Assembly: GCF_000600005.1 (NCBI RefSeq)
Contig: NZ_CP007446.1
Span: 434,001-498,000 of the forward strand
Length of the DNA stretch: 64,000 bases
Direction: 5' to 3'
From: Snodgrassella alvi wkB2
Lineage (GTDB): Bacteria; Pseudomonadota; Gammaproteobacteria; Burkholderiales; Neisseriaceae
A model generated the notes under the pieces. That model had not been told where the DNA came from, ran no database searches, and saw only the letters and a program-made list of their open reading frames with translations. The stretch's first letter is position 1. The number at the start of each line of letters is the position of its first letter. Shown here in pieces: positions 48,743 to 59,486 of the stretch. Both the position numbers and the translations under genes were made by a program.

Positions 48743-49405
48743 ATGAAACAATATTCTAAGGCTCTGGTAATTTTTTCCGGCGGTCAGGACTCAACTACCT
48801 GTCTGTTGCAGGCTATTGCTGCTTACGGGCGTGAGAATGTGCAGACGATTACGTTTCAGTATGGTCAGCGTCATGCGATTGAGCTGGAAAAAGCACGCTG
48901 GATTGCACAGGATCTGGGTGTGGCACAGACAGTGATGGATTTGTCGCTGCTGCAAAGTATTACCCATAATGCGCTGATGGATAAACAGCAGACGATTGAG
49001 GCACCGGCTGAAGGGTTGCCCAATACTTTTGTCGACGGACGGAATGCGCTGTTTTTGCTGTATGCGGCCATTTTCGCTAAGGGGCAGAGTATTCATGATG
49101 TTATTGCCGGTGTCTGTGAAACAGATTTTTCCGGCTATCCTGATTGCCGTAATGTGTTTGTCCAGTCTATGAATGTGACGCTGAATCTGGCTATGGATTA
49201 TGAATTCAGGCTGATAACGCCGCTGATGTATCTGGATAAGGCGCAAACCTGGGCATTGGCGGATGAGCTGGGCTATCTGGATTATGTACGGAAACACACA
49301 CATACTTGTTATGATGGTATAGAGGGCGGTTGTGGTAAATGCCCGAGCTGTGTGTTGCGCGAACGGGGATTACAGACCTATCTGGCACAAAAAACAGGTG
49401 TTTAG
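48743..49405 (+). CDS. queC: 7-cyano-7-deazaguanine (preQ0) synthase
   Basis: QueC turns 7-carboxy-7-deazaguanine into preQ0 with ammonia and ATP, a step of queuosine synthesis. The PP-loop SGGQDST is at residues 12-18. Zinc is bound by Cys189, Cys197, Cys200 and Cys203 ([15 protein letters not shown]). The 220-residue length is normal. The ribosome site AAGGA lies in the tail of the candidate riboswitch. No other queuosine gene is adjacent. Confidence 0.97.
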   Translation: MKQYSKALVIFSGGQDSTTCLLQAIAAYGRENVQTITFQYGQRHAIELEKARWIAQDLGVAQTVMDLSLLQSITHNALMDKQQTIEAPAEGLPNTFVDGRNALFLLYAAIFAKGQSIHDVIAGVCETDFSGYPDCRNVFVQSMNVTLNLAMDYEFRLITPLMYLDKAQTWALADELGYLDYVRKHTHTCYDGIEGGCGKCPSCVLRERGLQTYLAQKTGV

Positions 49406-49515
49406 TCTGGCTGTGCAGCTGTTCTTAGCTTTGGATTAAAAAATTTTACGTGAATAAGCCTGTTTTGCATGGGATTTACATGGTACAAACGTGAGCAGAC
49501 AGGAAAGGTACAGAA

Positions 49516-49788
49516 ATGAGTGATAATCTGAAAACCAGTATTATTGAATTTCCGCTGGATTTCCCGATTAAGGTAATGGGTGCACAGCATCCGGAATTTG
49601 AGGCTAAAGTGCTGGAGGTGGTGCAGCAGCATGCACCGGATACAGCAGCAGAAAATATTAATACCCGTCCGAGCAGTAAGGGTAATTATATTAGTGCAAC
49701 GGTGGTGGTTCGTGCTGAAAATCAGGAACAGCTGGATAATATTTATCGTGCTTTAAGCAGCCATCCGATGGTGAAAGTTGTACTATGA
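49516..49788 (+). CDS. ybeD: UPF0250/YbeD-family (DUF493) protein
   Basis: A 90-residue alpha/beta protein with an ACT-like regulatory fold, commonly found directly before lipB. The conserved start is [14 protein letters not shown], and it ends [12 protein letters not shown]. Its last four bases overlap the lipB start (ATGA type), so translation is probably coupled. The molecular role is not settled. Confidence 0.9.
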   Translation: MSDNLKTSIIEFPLDFPIKVMGAQHPEFEAKVLEVVQQHAPDTAAENINTRPSSKGNYISATVVVRAENQEQLDNIYRALSSHPMVKVVL

Positions 49789-50429
49789 AAGTGGTGCAGC
49801 TGGGTTTACGCTCCTATCAGCCGGTTTTTGCGGCTATGCAGGAATTTACTGCACAGCGTACGGCTGATACTGAAGATGAATTATGGGTGGTTGAACATCC
49901 GCCGGTGTTCACTCAGGGTATGGCTGGTAAGCCCGAACATATTCTGGTGCATGATGATATCGAGGTAGTGCAGATTGACCGGGGCGGACAGGTTACCTAT
50001 CACGGTCCTGGGCAGCTGGTGGTATATACGCTGATTGATTTCAAGCGCCGGCATATTACTGTGCGCGAGCTGGTCAGCCGGCTGGAAAACAGTATTATTG
50101 CTACGCTGGCTGATTATGGAATTACAGCGGTAAATGATCCGAAACGTCCCGGTGTTTATGTGAACGGTCAAAAAATTGCTTCGCTTGGTCTGCGTATTAA
50201 ACAAGGCGCGGTGTATCACGGGCTGGCACTGAATGTGAATATGGATCTGACTCCGTTTACACATATTAATCCGTGCGGTTATGCCGGTTTGCATATGACC
50301 CAGATAGCGGATTTTGTTAAGCCCTGTCCGGAGCTGGCTGATGTGGCTGAGCGTTTAACCGGCTACCTGACTTTAGAATTGAATGCACCGCCGCCTGAGC
50401 GGAAATCTACACAGAAAGTTGTACTATGA
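49785..50429 (+). CDS. lipB: Octanoyl-(acyl-carrier-protein):protein N-octanoyltransferase
   Basis: LipB moves octanoate from acyl carrier protein to the lipoyl domains of 2-oxoacid dehydrogenases and the glycine cleavage H protein. The motifs [16 protein letters not shown] (about 64-79), the catalytic Lys in KIASLGLRI (about 126-134) and the catalytic Cys in [12 protein letters not shown] (about 164-175) are visible. Length is 214 residues. It overlaps the genes on both sides by four bases. Confidence 0.97.
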   Translation: MKVVQLGLRSYQPVFAAMQEFTAQRTADTEDELWVVEHPPVFTQGMAGKPEHILVHDDIEVVQIDRGGQVTYHGPGQLVVYTLIDFKRRHITVRELVSRLENSIIATLADYGITAVNDPKRPGVYVNGQKIASLGLRIKQGAVYHGLALNVNMDLTPFTHINPCGYAGLHMTQIADFVKPCPELADVAERLTGYLTLELNAPPPERKSTQKVVL

Positions 50430-51382
50430 ATCAAGATAACAGCCAAGGGGTAAAACATAAAGGTGCGGAAAAAACTGCGCGCATTCCGATTAAGGTTGTG
50501 CCGCTGGAAGAAAAACTGAAAAAGCCGGAATGGATACGGGCACGGCTGCCAAGCAGTCAGAAGTTTTTTGAAATTAAAAGCATTGTGCGTGAGCAGAAGC
50601 TGCATACTGTATGCGAAGAAGCCAGCTGTCCGAATATTGGTGAATGTTTCAGCAAAGGTACGGCAACATTTATGATTATGGGTGATATCTGCACCCGCCG
50701 CTGTCCGTTCTGTGATGTGGGGCATGGCCGTCCTAATCCGCTTGATCCGCAGGAACCAAAGCATCTGGCTGCTTCAGTGAAAGCAATGAATTTACGTTAT
50801 GTGGTGATTACTTCGGTTGACCGTGATGACTTACGCGATGGCGGGGCACAGCATTTTGCCGACTGCATTACTGCCATCCGCGAGTCCAGCCCGCATACAC
50901 AGATTGAGGTGCTGGTGCCTGATTTTCGCGGCCGTCTGGATACTGCGCTGGATATTCTGGCACAGACACCGCCGGATGTACTGAATCACAATCTGGAAAC
51001 CGCACCGCGCCTGTATAAGCAGGCTCGCCCCGGAGCCGATTATCAGCATTCACTGAAACTGCTGAAACAGTACAAGGCATTAAGGCCGGAAGTGGCAACC
51101 AAATCCGGTCTGATGGTAGGGCTGGGAGAGAGTGATGAGGAAATTCTGGAAGTTATGCAGGATTTACGTGCTCATGATGTGGAAATGATTACCATCGGCC
51201 AGTATTTACAGCCAAGTAACAGCCATTTGCCGGTATTGCGTTATGTTACGCCGCAGCAGTTTAAGGAGTTTGAAAAGCGTGCTTACGAGATGGGCTTTAA
51301 GCATGGTGCCATTGGTGCCATGGTACGCTCCAGTTATCATGCTGATGTTCAGGCTGAACATGCGGGTGTCGTTAATGAGTAA
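50426..51382 (+). CDS. lipA: Lipoyl synthase
   Basis: A radical-SAM enzyme that inserts two sulfurs into protein-bound octanoate. The auxiliary Fe-S cluster motif [12 protein letters not shown] (about 53-64) and the radical-SAM CxxxCxxC in [14 protein letters not shown] are intact. Length 318 residues. It completes the octanoylation and sulfur-insertion pathway with lipB in an overlapping operon, closed by a terminator 10 bases later. Confidence 0.98.
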   Translation: MNQDNSQGVKHKGAEKTARIPIKVVPLEEKLKKPEWIRARLPSSQKFFEIKSIVREQKLHTVCEEASCPNIGECFSKGTATFMIMGDICTRRCPFCDVGHGRPNPLDPQEPKHLAASVKAMNLRYVVITSVDRDDLRDGGAQHFADCITAIRESSPHTQIEVLVPDFRGRLDTALDILAQTPPDVLNHNLETAPRLYKQARPGADYQHSLKLLKQYKALRPEVATKSGLMVGLGESDEEILEVMQDLRAHDVEMITIGQYLQPSNSHLPVLRYVTPQQFKEFEKRAYEMGFKHGAIGAMVRSSYHADVQAEHAGVVNE

Positions 51383-51393
51383 TATTTATCGGG

Positions 51394-51417
51394 GAGATGC
51401 CGGCATCTCTCTTTTTT
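51394..51417 (+). terminator. Intrinsic terminator of the lip operon
   Basis: GAGATG/CATCTC with a CCGG loop (51394-51409), followed by TCTTTTTT. Confidence 0.85.
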
Positions 51418-51514
51418 ATTCATTACAGCCGAAAAGTATAAAAACAGGATGCGCCTGTTTTTTTATATTTAAAGCCGGAAATAATTAAATCAGATAATTT
51501 TATATTGTTGAATT

Positions 51515-51538
51515 AGAATAATAATTGATTATTATTCT
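51515..51538. promoter_or_regulatory. AT-rich perfect palindrome upstream of gltB
   Basis: 11-bp arms AGAATAATAAT/ATTATTATTCT around TG. The size and symmetry suit a dimeric regulator site; it loosely resembles Fur-type AT-rich boxes, but the identity is not known. Confidence 0.3.
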
Positions 51539-51551
51539 CAATTAAAATAAT

Positions 51552-51589
51552 TTGCCAATAGCATAATTTGTGCTTTTGGCAATTTTTTT
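51552..51589 (+). terminator. Second intrinsic terminator before gltB
   Basis: TTGCCAA/TTGGCAA (51552-51558, 51576-51582) with an inner AGCA/TGCT pair and a 7-base T-run. It lies 135 bases after the lip terminator with no gene between, so it ends an unknown short transcript or attenuates one. Confidence 0.7.
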
Positions 51590-51753
51590 GGCCTTTTAGA
51601 CAGTTATTATTAATTATCTCTAAATTGGTGAAAAATAGCAGATATTGTACTCAATTCCATTTTTATACGCAGTAAAACGGATTATCGTAGTGATTTAATC
51701 TAAATTTAAATGAAATCACAGAGTTTTTTTTGCGGTGCTGGAGAAAAAAGGTT

Positions 51754-51783
51754 TTGACGCTTATAGGTAAATTTTTGTATGTT
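51754..51783 (+). promoter_or_regulatory. Possible sigma70 promoter of gltB
   Basis: TTGACG (51754-51759) and TATGTT (51778-51783) with an 18-base spacer, about 60 bases before the gltB ATG and after the orphan terminator. Confidence 0.35.
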
Positions 51784-51841
51784 TGTTACCTTGTCTAATT
51801 AATTTGTGCTTTGCAGTTAGTGCAGCAAATGAGGTTTCCCG

Positions 51842-54800
51842 ATGTCCAGCTTATATGACCACTCTCTGGTAAAAGAAAACTGCGGTTTTGGATTGATTGC
51901 CAATATTGAAGGCGAAGCCAGCCACAAGGTGGTGCGTACCGCAATTCTTGGGCTGTCACGCATGCAGCATCGCGGTGCGATTTTATCGGATGGCAAAACA
52001 GGTGATGGTTGTGGCCTGTTACTGCAAATGCCGAAAAAATTCTTTCAGGCTGTTGCCGAAGAAGAAGGAATTACGCTGGCCAAAAACTTTGCCGTAGGGA
52101 TGATTTTCTTTCCCCGAGATGAGGCTTTGCTAGAAGAATATAAAGCAATAATTGAGGAAGAACTGACGCGTGAAACGCTGAATATTTCATTCTGGCGGCC
52201 TGTTCCCACCAATCCGAAAATGCTTGGTTCCATTGCTCTGGCGGATATGCCTTATATTCAGCAGGTGTTTGTTAATGCGCCTGCCGGCTGGCTGCCGCGT
52301 GATTTGGAACGGCGGCTGTTTATGACCCGCCGGCGTGTTGAAAAACGGATTAATCATCGTGATTTTTATATTTGCAGCTTATCCAATCAGACGATGATTT
52401 ATAAAGGGCTGTGTATGCCCAAGGATTTGCCGCGGTTTTATCCTGATCTGGCTGATTTGCGCATGCAAAGTGCTATTTGTCTGTTTCACCAGCGCTTTTC
52501 AACCAATACATTGCCACGCTGGCAGCTGGCTCAGCCATTCCGTTATCTGGCACACAATGGTGAAATTAATACTATTTCAGGGAATCGTGCCTGGGCGCGC
52601 GCACGCTCGTATAAATACCATACACCGCTGATTCCCGATTTGCAGACTGCTGCGCCGTTTGTAAATGAAACCGGTTCGGATTCCAGCTCTCTGGACAATA
52701 TGCTGGAGCTGTTTGTGAATGGCGGTATGGATTTGTTCCGGGCTATGCGTCTGCTGGTACCGCCGGCATGGCAGCACAATCCGGATATGGATGAGGGTTT
52801 GCGTGCATTTTACGATTTTAATTCCATGCATATGGAACCATGGGACGGTCCGGCCGGTATTGTACTGAGTGACGGCCGCTATGCGGCCTGTACGCTGGAC
52901 AGAAATGGTTTACGGCCGGCGCGCTATGTTATTACTCAGGATAAACTGATTACGATTGCTTCTGAAGTGGGTATCTGGGATTACGCACCGGATGAAGTAC
53001 TGGAAAAAGGCCGTGTCGGACCGGGTGAGTTGCTGGTGATAGATACGCGTGAAGGCCGGCTGATGCATTCAGCGGATATCAATACTGAGCTGAAAACCCG
53101 GCATCCGTATAAAGAATGGCTGGATAAAAATGTATTATCGCTGATTCCGTTTGAAAAACTGCCGGATGAAGAGGCCGGTACCTCCAGTTTGTCAGCAGAC
53201 CAGTTACTGGTTTATCAGAAACTGTTCGGTTATGACATGGAAGAGCTGGAAAATGTGGTGCGGATACTGGGAGAAAACGGACAGGAACCGGTAGGATCAA
53301 TGGGTGACGATACGCCATTTGCGGTGTTGTCACAACGGCCGCGGGTACTGTACGACTATTTCCGTCAGTATTTTGCTCAGGTAACCAATCCGCCGATTGA
53401 CCCCTTGCGCGAAAAACATGTGATGAGCCTGAATACTTGTATCGGGCGAGAAATGAGTGTGTTTTTTGAAGCTGAGGGAATGTCACACCGGGTGAATTTT
53501 AAATCGCCGGTATTGCTGTACTCTGATATGCAGCAGTTATTGCAGTTATCAGCTGAGCATTACCAGCATCATCATCTGGATGCTGTTTATAACCCGAATG
53601 AAACCAGTTTGCAGGAAGCACTGGTACATTTATGCGATGAAGCCGTGGCTGCTGTCAGAAACGGTGCTGTTCTGCTGGTGATATCAGACCGCAATGTCAG
53701 CCGGAATGCTATTGCTATTCCTGCTGTTTTCAGTGTCGGTGCTATTCAGCAGCGTCTGGTCGAAACCAATTTGCGCTGTGATGCCAATATTATTGTTGAA
53801 ACTGCCTCGGCACGTAATCCGCACCATTTTGCGGTACTGATTGGTCTGGGTGCCACGGCAGTGTATCCGTATCTGGCGTATGAAAGTCTGGCCAGAATGG
53901 TCAGCATTGGTGCAATTACCAAACCATTACGGCAGGTAATGCTGAATTTCCGCAATGGTATTAATAAGGGGCTGTATAAAATCATCTCCAAAATGGGTAT
54001 TTCAACGATTTCTTCCTATCGTTGTGCCTGTTTGTTTGAAGCAGTGGGCTTTCATCACGAAGTGATGCAGTTATGCTTTAAGAATATGATTAATCGGATT
54101 GAAGGTGCAACATTTGCCCAGTTGGATGATGAGCTCAGATGGCTTCACAAGCGGGCATGGCAGAAAAGCCGCGGACTGGAAATCGGCGGTTATCTGAAAT
54201 ACAAGCCGCAGGGTGAATATCATGCCTATAATCCTGAGGTGGTGAATACATTGCAGGCGGCCATAAATACCGGAGACTATAGCCGTTACCGTCGCTATGC
54301 AGATGCAGTTAACCACCGTCCGCCTGCTATGCTGCGAGATTTGCTGCGTCTGAAAACTGATAATGCAACGCCGGTTAAACTGGAACAAGTAGAAGCAGCA
54401 GAAAATCTGTATAAGCGCTTTGACAGTGCGGCAATGTCTATCGGCGCACTGAGTCCGGAAGCGCATGAAGCGCTGGCTACTGCGATGAACCGTCTGGGCG
54501 GTTTCTCCAATTCGGGAGAAGGGGGCGAAGATCCGAACCGCTACGGTACTGAACGGGTATCACGGATTAAACAGGTGGCTTCCGGCCGTTTTGGTGTAAC
54601 ACCGGCTTATCTGATGAGTGCTGATGTTATTCAGATTAAAGTGGCACAGGGTGCCAAGCCGGGTGAAGGTGGTCAGTTACCCGGGGATAAGGTGACTCCG
54701 TACATTGCTCAGCTGCGCTTTGCCGTGCCCGGGTCTACGCTGATTTCGCCGCCACCGCATCATGATATTTATTCAATTGAAGATTTGGCACAGCTGATTT

Positions 54801-56308
54801 TTGACTTGAAACAGATTAATCCGCGTGCGCTGATTTCAGTTAAGCTGGTGTCTTTACCGGGTGTGGGTACGATTGCTACCGGTGTGGCTAAGGCATATGC
54901 GGATCTGATTACTATTTCCGGCTATGACGGCGGTACCGGTGCCAGTCCGATAACCAGTGTGAAATATGCCGGCAGCCCGTGGGAACTGGGTCTGGCTGAA
55001 ACTCAGCAGGCTCTGGTAGAAAATAATCTGCGCCACAAAGTGCGCTTACAGGTCGACGGTGGTCTGAAAACCGGGCTGGATATTGTGAAGGCAGCTATTC
55101 TGGGGGCTGAAAGTTTTGGTTTTGGTACCGGGCCGATGATTGCACTGGGCTGCCGCTATCTGCGCATTTGCCATCTGAATAACTGCGCTACCGGTGTAGC
55201 GACACAGGATGATACTCTGCGCCATGAACATTTCCACGGCCTGCCTGAGAAAGCAATGAATTATTTCAAATTCATCGCACAGGATGTACGCGAAATTATG
55301 GCGCAGCTCGGTGTAACTCAGTTAACTGATTTAATCGGCCGTACTGAGTTACTGGAAATTGTTTCCGGAATTACGCCTAAACAAGGTACGCTGGATTTGT
55401 GCAAGCTGCTGTATTCCCCGAAAGTACCGGATGGCAGCTCACGCTACTGTACCCAGACCAATCCTCCGTTTGATCCGGGGCGCCTTAACCGTACCATCAT
55501 GGAGGATATTGGTGATGCGATACAAAGCGGTGAGGATGTTGAATTAAATTATGATATTAATAATACCGACCGTTCAGTAGGTGCCTCATTATCCGGCCGG
55601 ATTGCAGAAACTTACGGTAATCGTGGTCACGTACCTCAGCGTTTTGATATCTATCTGACCGGAACAGCCGGACAAAGTTTTGGCGTATGGCTGGCCGGAA
55701 CTGTAAATTTATATCTCACCGGGGATGCCAATGATTATGTGGGTAAAGGTATGGCCGGCGGCAAAATTGTGATTCATCCGCACGGCGGCACAGCTTTCCG
55801 TCCTGAAGACACGACAATTATCGGCAATACCTGTCTGTATGGTGCTACCGGTGGCAAGCTTTTTGCTTCCGGTAAGGCCGGTGAACGTTTTGCCGTGCGC
55901 AATTCCGGCGCTACGGTGGTCGTAGAAGGCATTGGTGACAATGGCTGTGAATATATGACTGGTGGTGTGGTATGCGTACTCGGTAAAACCGGAATTAATT
56001 TTGGTGCCGGTATGACCGGCGGCTTTGCCTATGTACTGGATGTAGACGGCTGCTTTAAACAGCGGATTAATCCGGAGCTGGTGGAAGGGCTGGATATCAG
56101 TGAATTAACTATGCATCAGGAAAATCTGCGCGGGTTAATTGCCGAGCATGTAGAGAATACCCACAGTCCGTTAGGGGAGCGCATTCTGGCAGAATGGGAT
56201 AATTATGTCAGCCGTTTTGTGCTGGTTAAACCGAAAGCCAATGATGTTGATGCGTTACTGGGACATAAGCCGCGTACAGTTACAGAACTGCGTGCAGTGA
56301 CCCAGTAA
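51842..56308 (+). CDS. gltB: Glutamate synthase large subunit
   Basis: GltB makes glutamate from 2-oxoglutarate and glutamine with GltD, closing the GS-GOGAT route of ammonia assimilation. The N-terminal class-II amidotransferase has its nucleophile at Cys14 after a short leader (CGFGLIANIEG), which must be removed. The [3Fe-4S] cysteines are 1104, 1110 and 1115 (CRYLRICHLNNC). The synthase barrel has SGEGGEDPNR near 895, and the C-terminal GXGXG beta-helix holds GKGMAGGKIVI. Length is 1488 residues (E. coli about 1486). It lies 49 bases before gltD. Confidence 0.98.
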   Translation: MSSLYDHSLVKENCGFGLIANIEGEASHKVVRTAILGLSRMQHRGAILSDGKTGDGCGLLLQMPKKFFQAVAEEEGITLAKNFAVGMIFFPRDEALLEEYKAIIEEELTRETLNISFWRPVPTNPKMLGSIALADMPYIQQVFVNAPAGWLPRDLERRLFMTRRRVEKRINHRDFYICSLSNQTMIYKGLCMPKDLPRFYPDLADLRMQSAICLFHQRFSTNTLPRWQLAQPFRYLAHNGEINTISGNRAWARARSYKYHTPLIPDLQTAAPFVNETGSDSSSLDNMLELFVNGGMDLFRAMRLLVPPAWQHNPDMDEGLRAFYDFNSMHMEPWDGPAGIVLSDGRYAACTLDRNGLRPARYVITQDKLITIASEVGIWDYAPDEVLEKGRVGPGELLVIDTREGRLMHSADINTELKTRHPYKEWLDKNVLSLIPFEKLPDEEAGTSSLSADQLLVYQKLFGYDMEELENVVRILGENGQEPVGSMGDDTPFAVLSQRPRVLYDYFRQYFAQVTNPPIDPLREKHVMSLNTCIGREMSVFFEAEGMSHRVNFKSPVLLYSDMQQLLQLSAEHYQHHHLDAVYNPNETSLQEALVHLCDEAVAAVRNGAVLLVISDRNVSRNAIAIPAVFSVGAIQQRLVETNLRCDANIIVETASARNPHHFAVLIGLGATAVYPYLAYESLARMVSIGAITKPLRQVMLNFRNGINKGLYKIISKMGISTISSYRCACLFEAVGFHHEVMQLCFKNMINRIEGATFAQLDDELRWLHKRAWQKSRGLEIGGYLKYKPQGEYHAYNPEVVNTLQAAINTGDYSRYRRYADAVNHRPPAMLRDLLRLKTDNATPVKLEQVEAAENLYKRFDSAAMSIGALSPEAHEALATAMNRLGGFSNSGEGGEDPNRYGTERVSRIKQVASGRFGVTPAYLMSADVIQIKVAQGAKPGEGGQLPGDKVTPYIAQLRFAVPGSTLISPPPHHDIYSIEDLAQLIFDLKQINPRALISVKLVSLPGVGTIATGVAKAYADLITISGYDGGTGASPITSVKYAGSPWELGLAETQQALVENNLRHKVRLQVDGGLKTGLDIVKAAILGAESFGFGTGPMIALGCRYLRICHLNNCATGVATQDDTLRHEHFHGLPEKAMNYFKFIAQDVREIMAQLGVTQLTDLIGRTELLEIVSGITPKQGTLDLCKLLYSPKVPDGSSRYCTQTNPPFDPGRLNRTIMEDIGDAIQSGEDVELNYDINNTDRSVGASLSGRIAETYGNRGHVPQRFDIYLTGTAGQSFGVWLAGTVNLYLTGDANDYVGKGMAGGKIVIHPHGGTAFRPEDTTIIGNTCLYGATGGKLFASGKAGERFAVRNSGATVVVEGIGDNGCEYMTGGVVCVLGKTGINFGAGMTGGFAYVLDVDGCFKQRINPELVEGLDISELTMHQENLRGLIAEHVENTHSPLGERILAEWDNYVSRFVLVKPKANDVDALLGHKPRTVTELRAVTQ

Positions 56309-56336
56309 GCCCGCCGGATAATGCAGAAATAATTAG

Positions 56337-57767
<1,431 letters not shown>

Positions 57768-57785
57768 AAAGTTTGTTATCTGAAT

Positions 57786-57825
57786 CAAACAGCCTGCTGC
57801 CATATTTCTGGCAGCAGGCTGTTTG
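57786..57825. terminator. Bidirectional terminator between gltD and the FAD enzyme
   Basis: A perfect 17-bp stem (57786-57802 with 57809-57825) and a 6-base loop, lying 19 bases from each flanking stop codon of two convergent genes. It is the strongest hairpin in the window. Confidence 0.9.
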
Positions 57826-57844
57826 TTTGTTCTGATACCGCATA

Positions 57845-59473
57845 TTAGTGTTGTGCCAGTATCTGAACTGCCGCACGTTTACCCCAGTAGCAGGCTTCTT
57901 CAAAAATCGAATAACCGGATAAATCACTGTGTGCAAACTGTAAGCGACCGGTATAAGTACGCAGTGACTGTAAACCCTGATTGGACAGATAGCCCGGTTG
58001 CGGTACAGCCATGGCATGGCCACGTAAACTTAAACGCGCCTGCAACATACGCCGGCGTAGTTTAACTCCATAGATTTGCTCCAGTTCTGCGGCCGCACAC
58101 TGATAAATTTCATCGGTTGATGCAGACAGCATCCAGCGGCGCACATTAGCAGGGGTATCATGATTCAGTGCAGTATAGGCGGTAAATGAGGTATAGGCTG
58201 GTGGCCCTTGCCGGATTTGCTGGTGGGTTGCCACCACATAACCCAGTCCTTTCCCCTGATAGAGGATATTATCCCAGGCGAGTTTGCTGCCCTTGCGTTC
58301 TGCCGGAAAACCACGCAGCAGAAAATTTGCCACAATCCATGGTGCATATTGCGGCATATGAATATCCGGTTTGAATCCGTACTGCTGAATATCTTTAACT
58401 ACATGGGCTGCAATATAAAGTGGCATGGCACATACAGCATGCTGAGCCTCAAGCCAGTAATATTGTTGCCGCTCTGTACAGATAAGTAGGCGAACACCCT
58501 GATTATGCTCCTCAATTGAAACAGCAAAGGCATTGATGCTATATGGCTGAGTGCGTGGCAAACTAATATCCGCCAGACCGGTTACCGGATGCAGGCGGCA
58601 GAACGTGCGTATCCGTTGCGACAGTTCATTCAAACCATCAGGCCATGTCATTATTGTGCCATGCTCATTTTGCTGATTACCGCGCGCACAAAAATAGTGC
58701 AAACCTGCCCAGGCACTGATTTGTCTGATACCTTGTCCATAATCATCACGGCAGCAATAGTCCAGATACCATAAAAATGTCGGCGAACGATAGTTTTGCT
58801 GCTCAAGCCAGTCAGCAAATGTTATTTTTTCCAGACGGCGCCATTGGCTATCCATGCTGGCTAAATCAAGCGGAATAGTGAATAAACGCTTACCATCCGT
58901 ACCACGCTGACTACTGAGCCTGTGTACAAACTGAAAAAAGCGTTTACTGTCGGCATCTGTGTGTGGCAGTAAATCGTTCTGCCATTGCTGCTGATAAAAC
59001 AGACGCTCATTAGGTACTTGAAGCAAAGCCCGCTCATCATAGACACCATGCTGACAGAGCTGTAAATCACTAAGTAGTTCGCGAATATGTTCTGATTCAG
59101 GCGAAGGCAGGGGCAGATAATGGGCTCCGGTCGGATAGTTTACGCCAAACTGCTGTTCGCCGCGGTTATTGCCATTGCGTTCAGCCCCGTCAAGTAAAAT
59201 ATAATCCTGCATGCCTTGTCTGGATAATTGCCACGCCGCAGCCAGAGCTGCCGCCCCGCTGCCGACAATCACAGTATTCACGCTGAATCTGGGTATCTCT
59301 GCCGGGACATTTATACGAGCATCACGAATAGCATGGCCGGTTGCCTTACCGGGAAAAGCTATACTGACTGGCGGCTGCCCGGGTCTGAAATAGCGCCATG
59401 CCTCATAGCCGGTTAGACCTACCATACTGGCACCGAGCACATGGCTGAGAAAACGGCGACGACTGATTTTCAT
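57845..59473 (-). CDS. Tat-exported FAD-dependent amine-oxidase-like protein
   Basis: A flavoprotein of 542 residues from ATG 59473. The N-terminus KISRRRFLSHVLGASMVGL is a twin-arginine signal, so the folded FAD enzyme should be exported to the periplasm or anchored there. The Rossmann motif is VIVGSGAAALAAAWQLS (about residues 60-76), and the late GRLQFAHSDLSGYSIFEEA is the C-terminal FAD contact. I prefer ATG 59473, with AAAGGA upstream, over a longer frame that overlaps the previous gene. It follows the spermidine-synthase-like gene by 13 bases, so the pair suggests polyamine or amine oxidation; the substrate is inferred. Confidence 0.8.
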   Translation of the reverse strand: MKISRRRFLSHVLGASMVGLTGYEAWRYFRPGQPPVSIAFPGKATGHAIRDARINVPAEIPRFSVNTVIVGSGAAALAAAWQLSRQGMQDYILLDGAERNGNNRGEQQFGVNYPTGAHYLPLPSPESEHIRELLSDLQLCQHGVYDERALLQVPNERLFYQQQWQNDLLPHTDADSKRFFQFVHRLSSQRGTDGKRLFTIPLDLASMDSQWRRLEKITFADWLEQQNYRSPTFLWYLDYCCRDDYGQGIRQISAWAGLHYFCARGNQQNEHGTIMTWPDGLNELSQRIRTFCRLHPVTGLADISLPRTQPYSINAFAVSIEEHNQGVRLLICTERQQYYWLEAQHAVCAMPLYIAAHVVKDIQQYGFKPDIHMPQYAPWIVANFLLRGFPAERKGSKLAWDNILYQGKGLGYVVATHQQIRQGPPAYTSFTAYTALNHDTPANVRRWMLSASTDEIYQCAAAELEQIYGVKLRRRMLQARLSLRGHAMAVPQPGYLSNQGLQSLRTYTGRLQFAHSDLSGYSIFEEACYWGKRAAVQILAQH

Positions 59474-59486
59474 TTCTGCTATTCCT

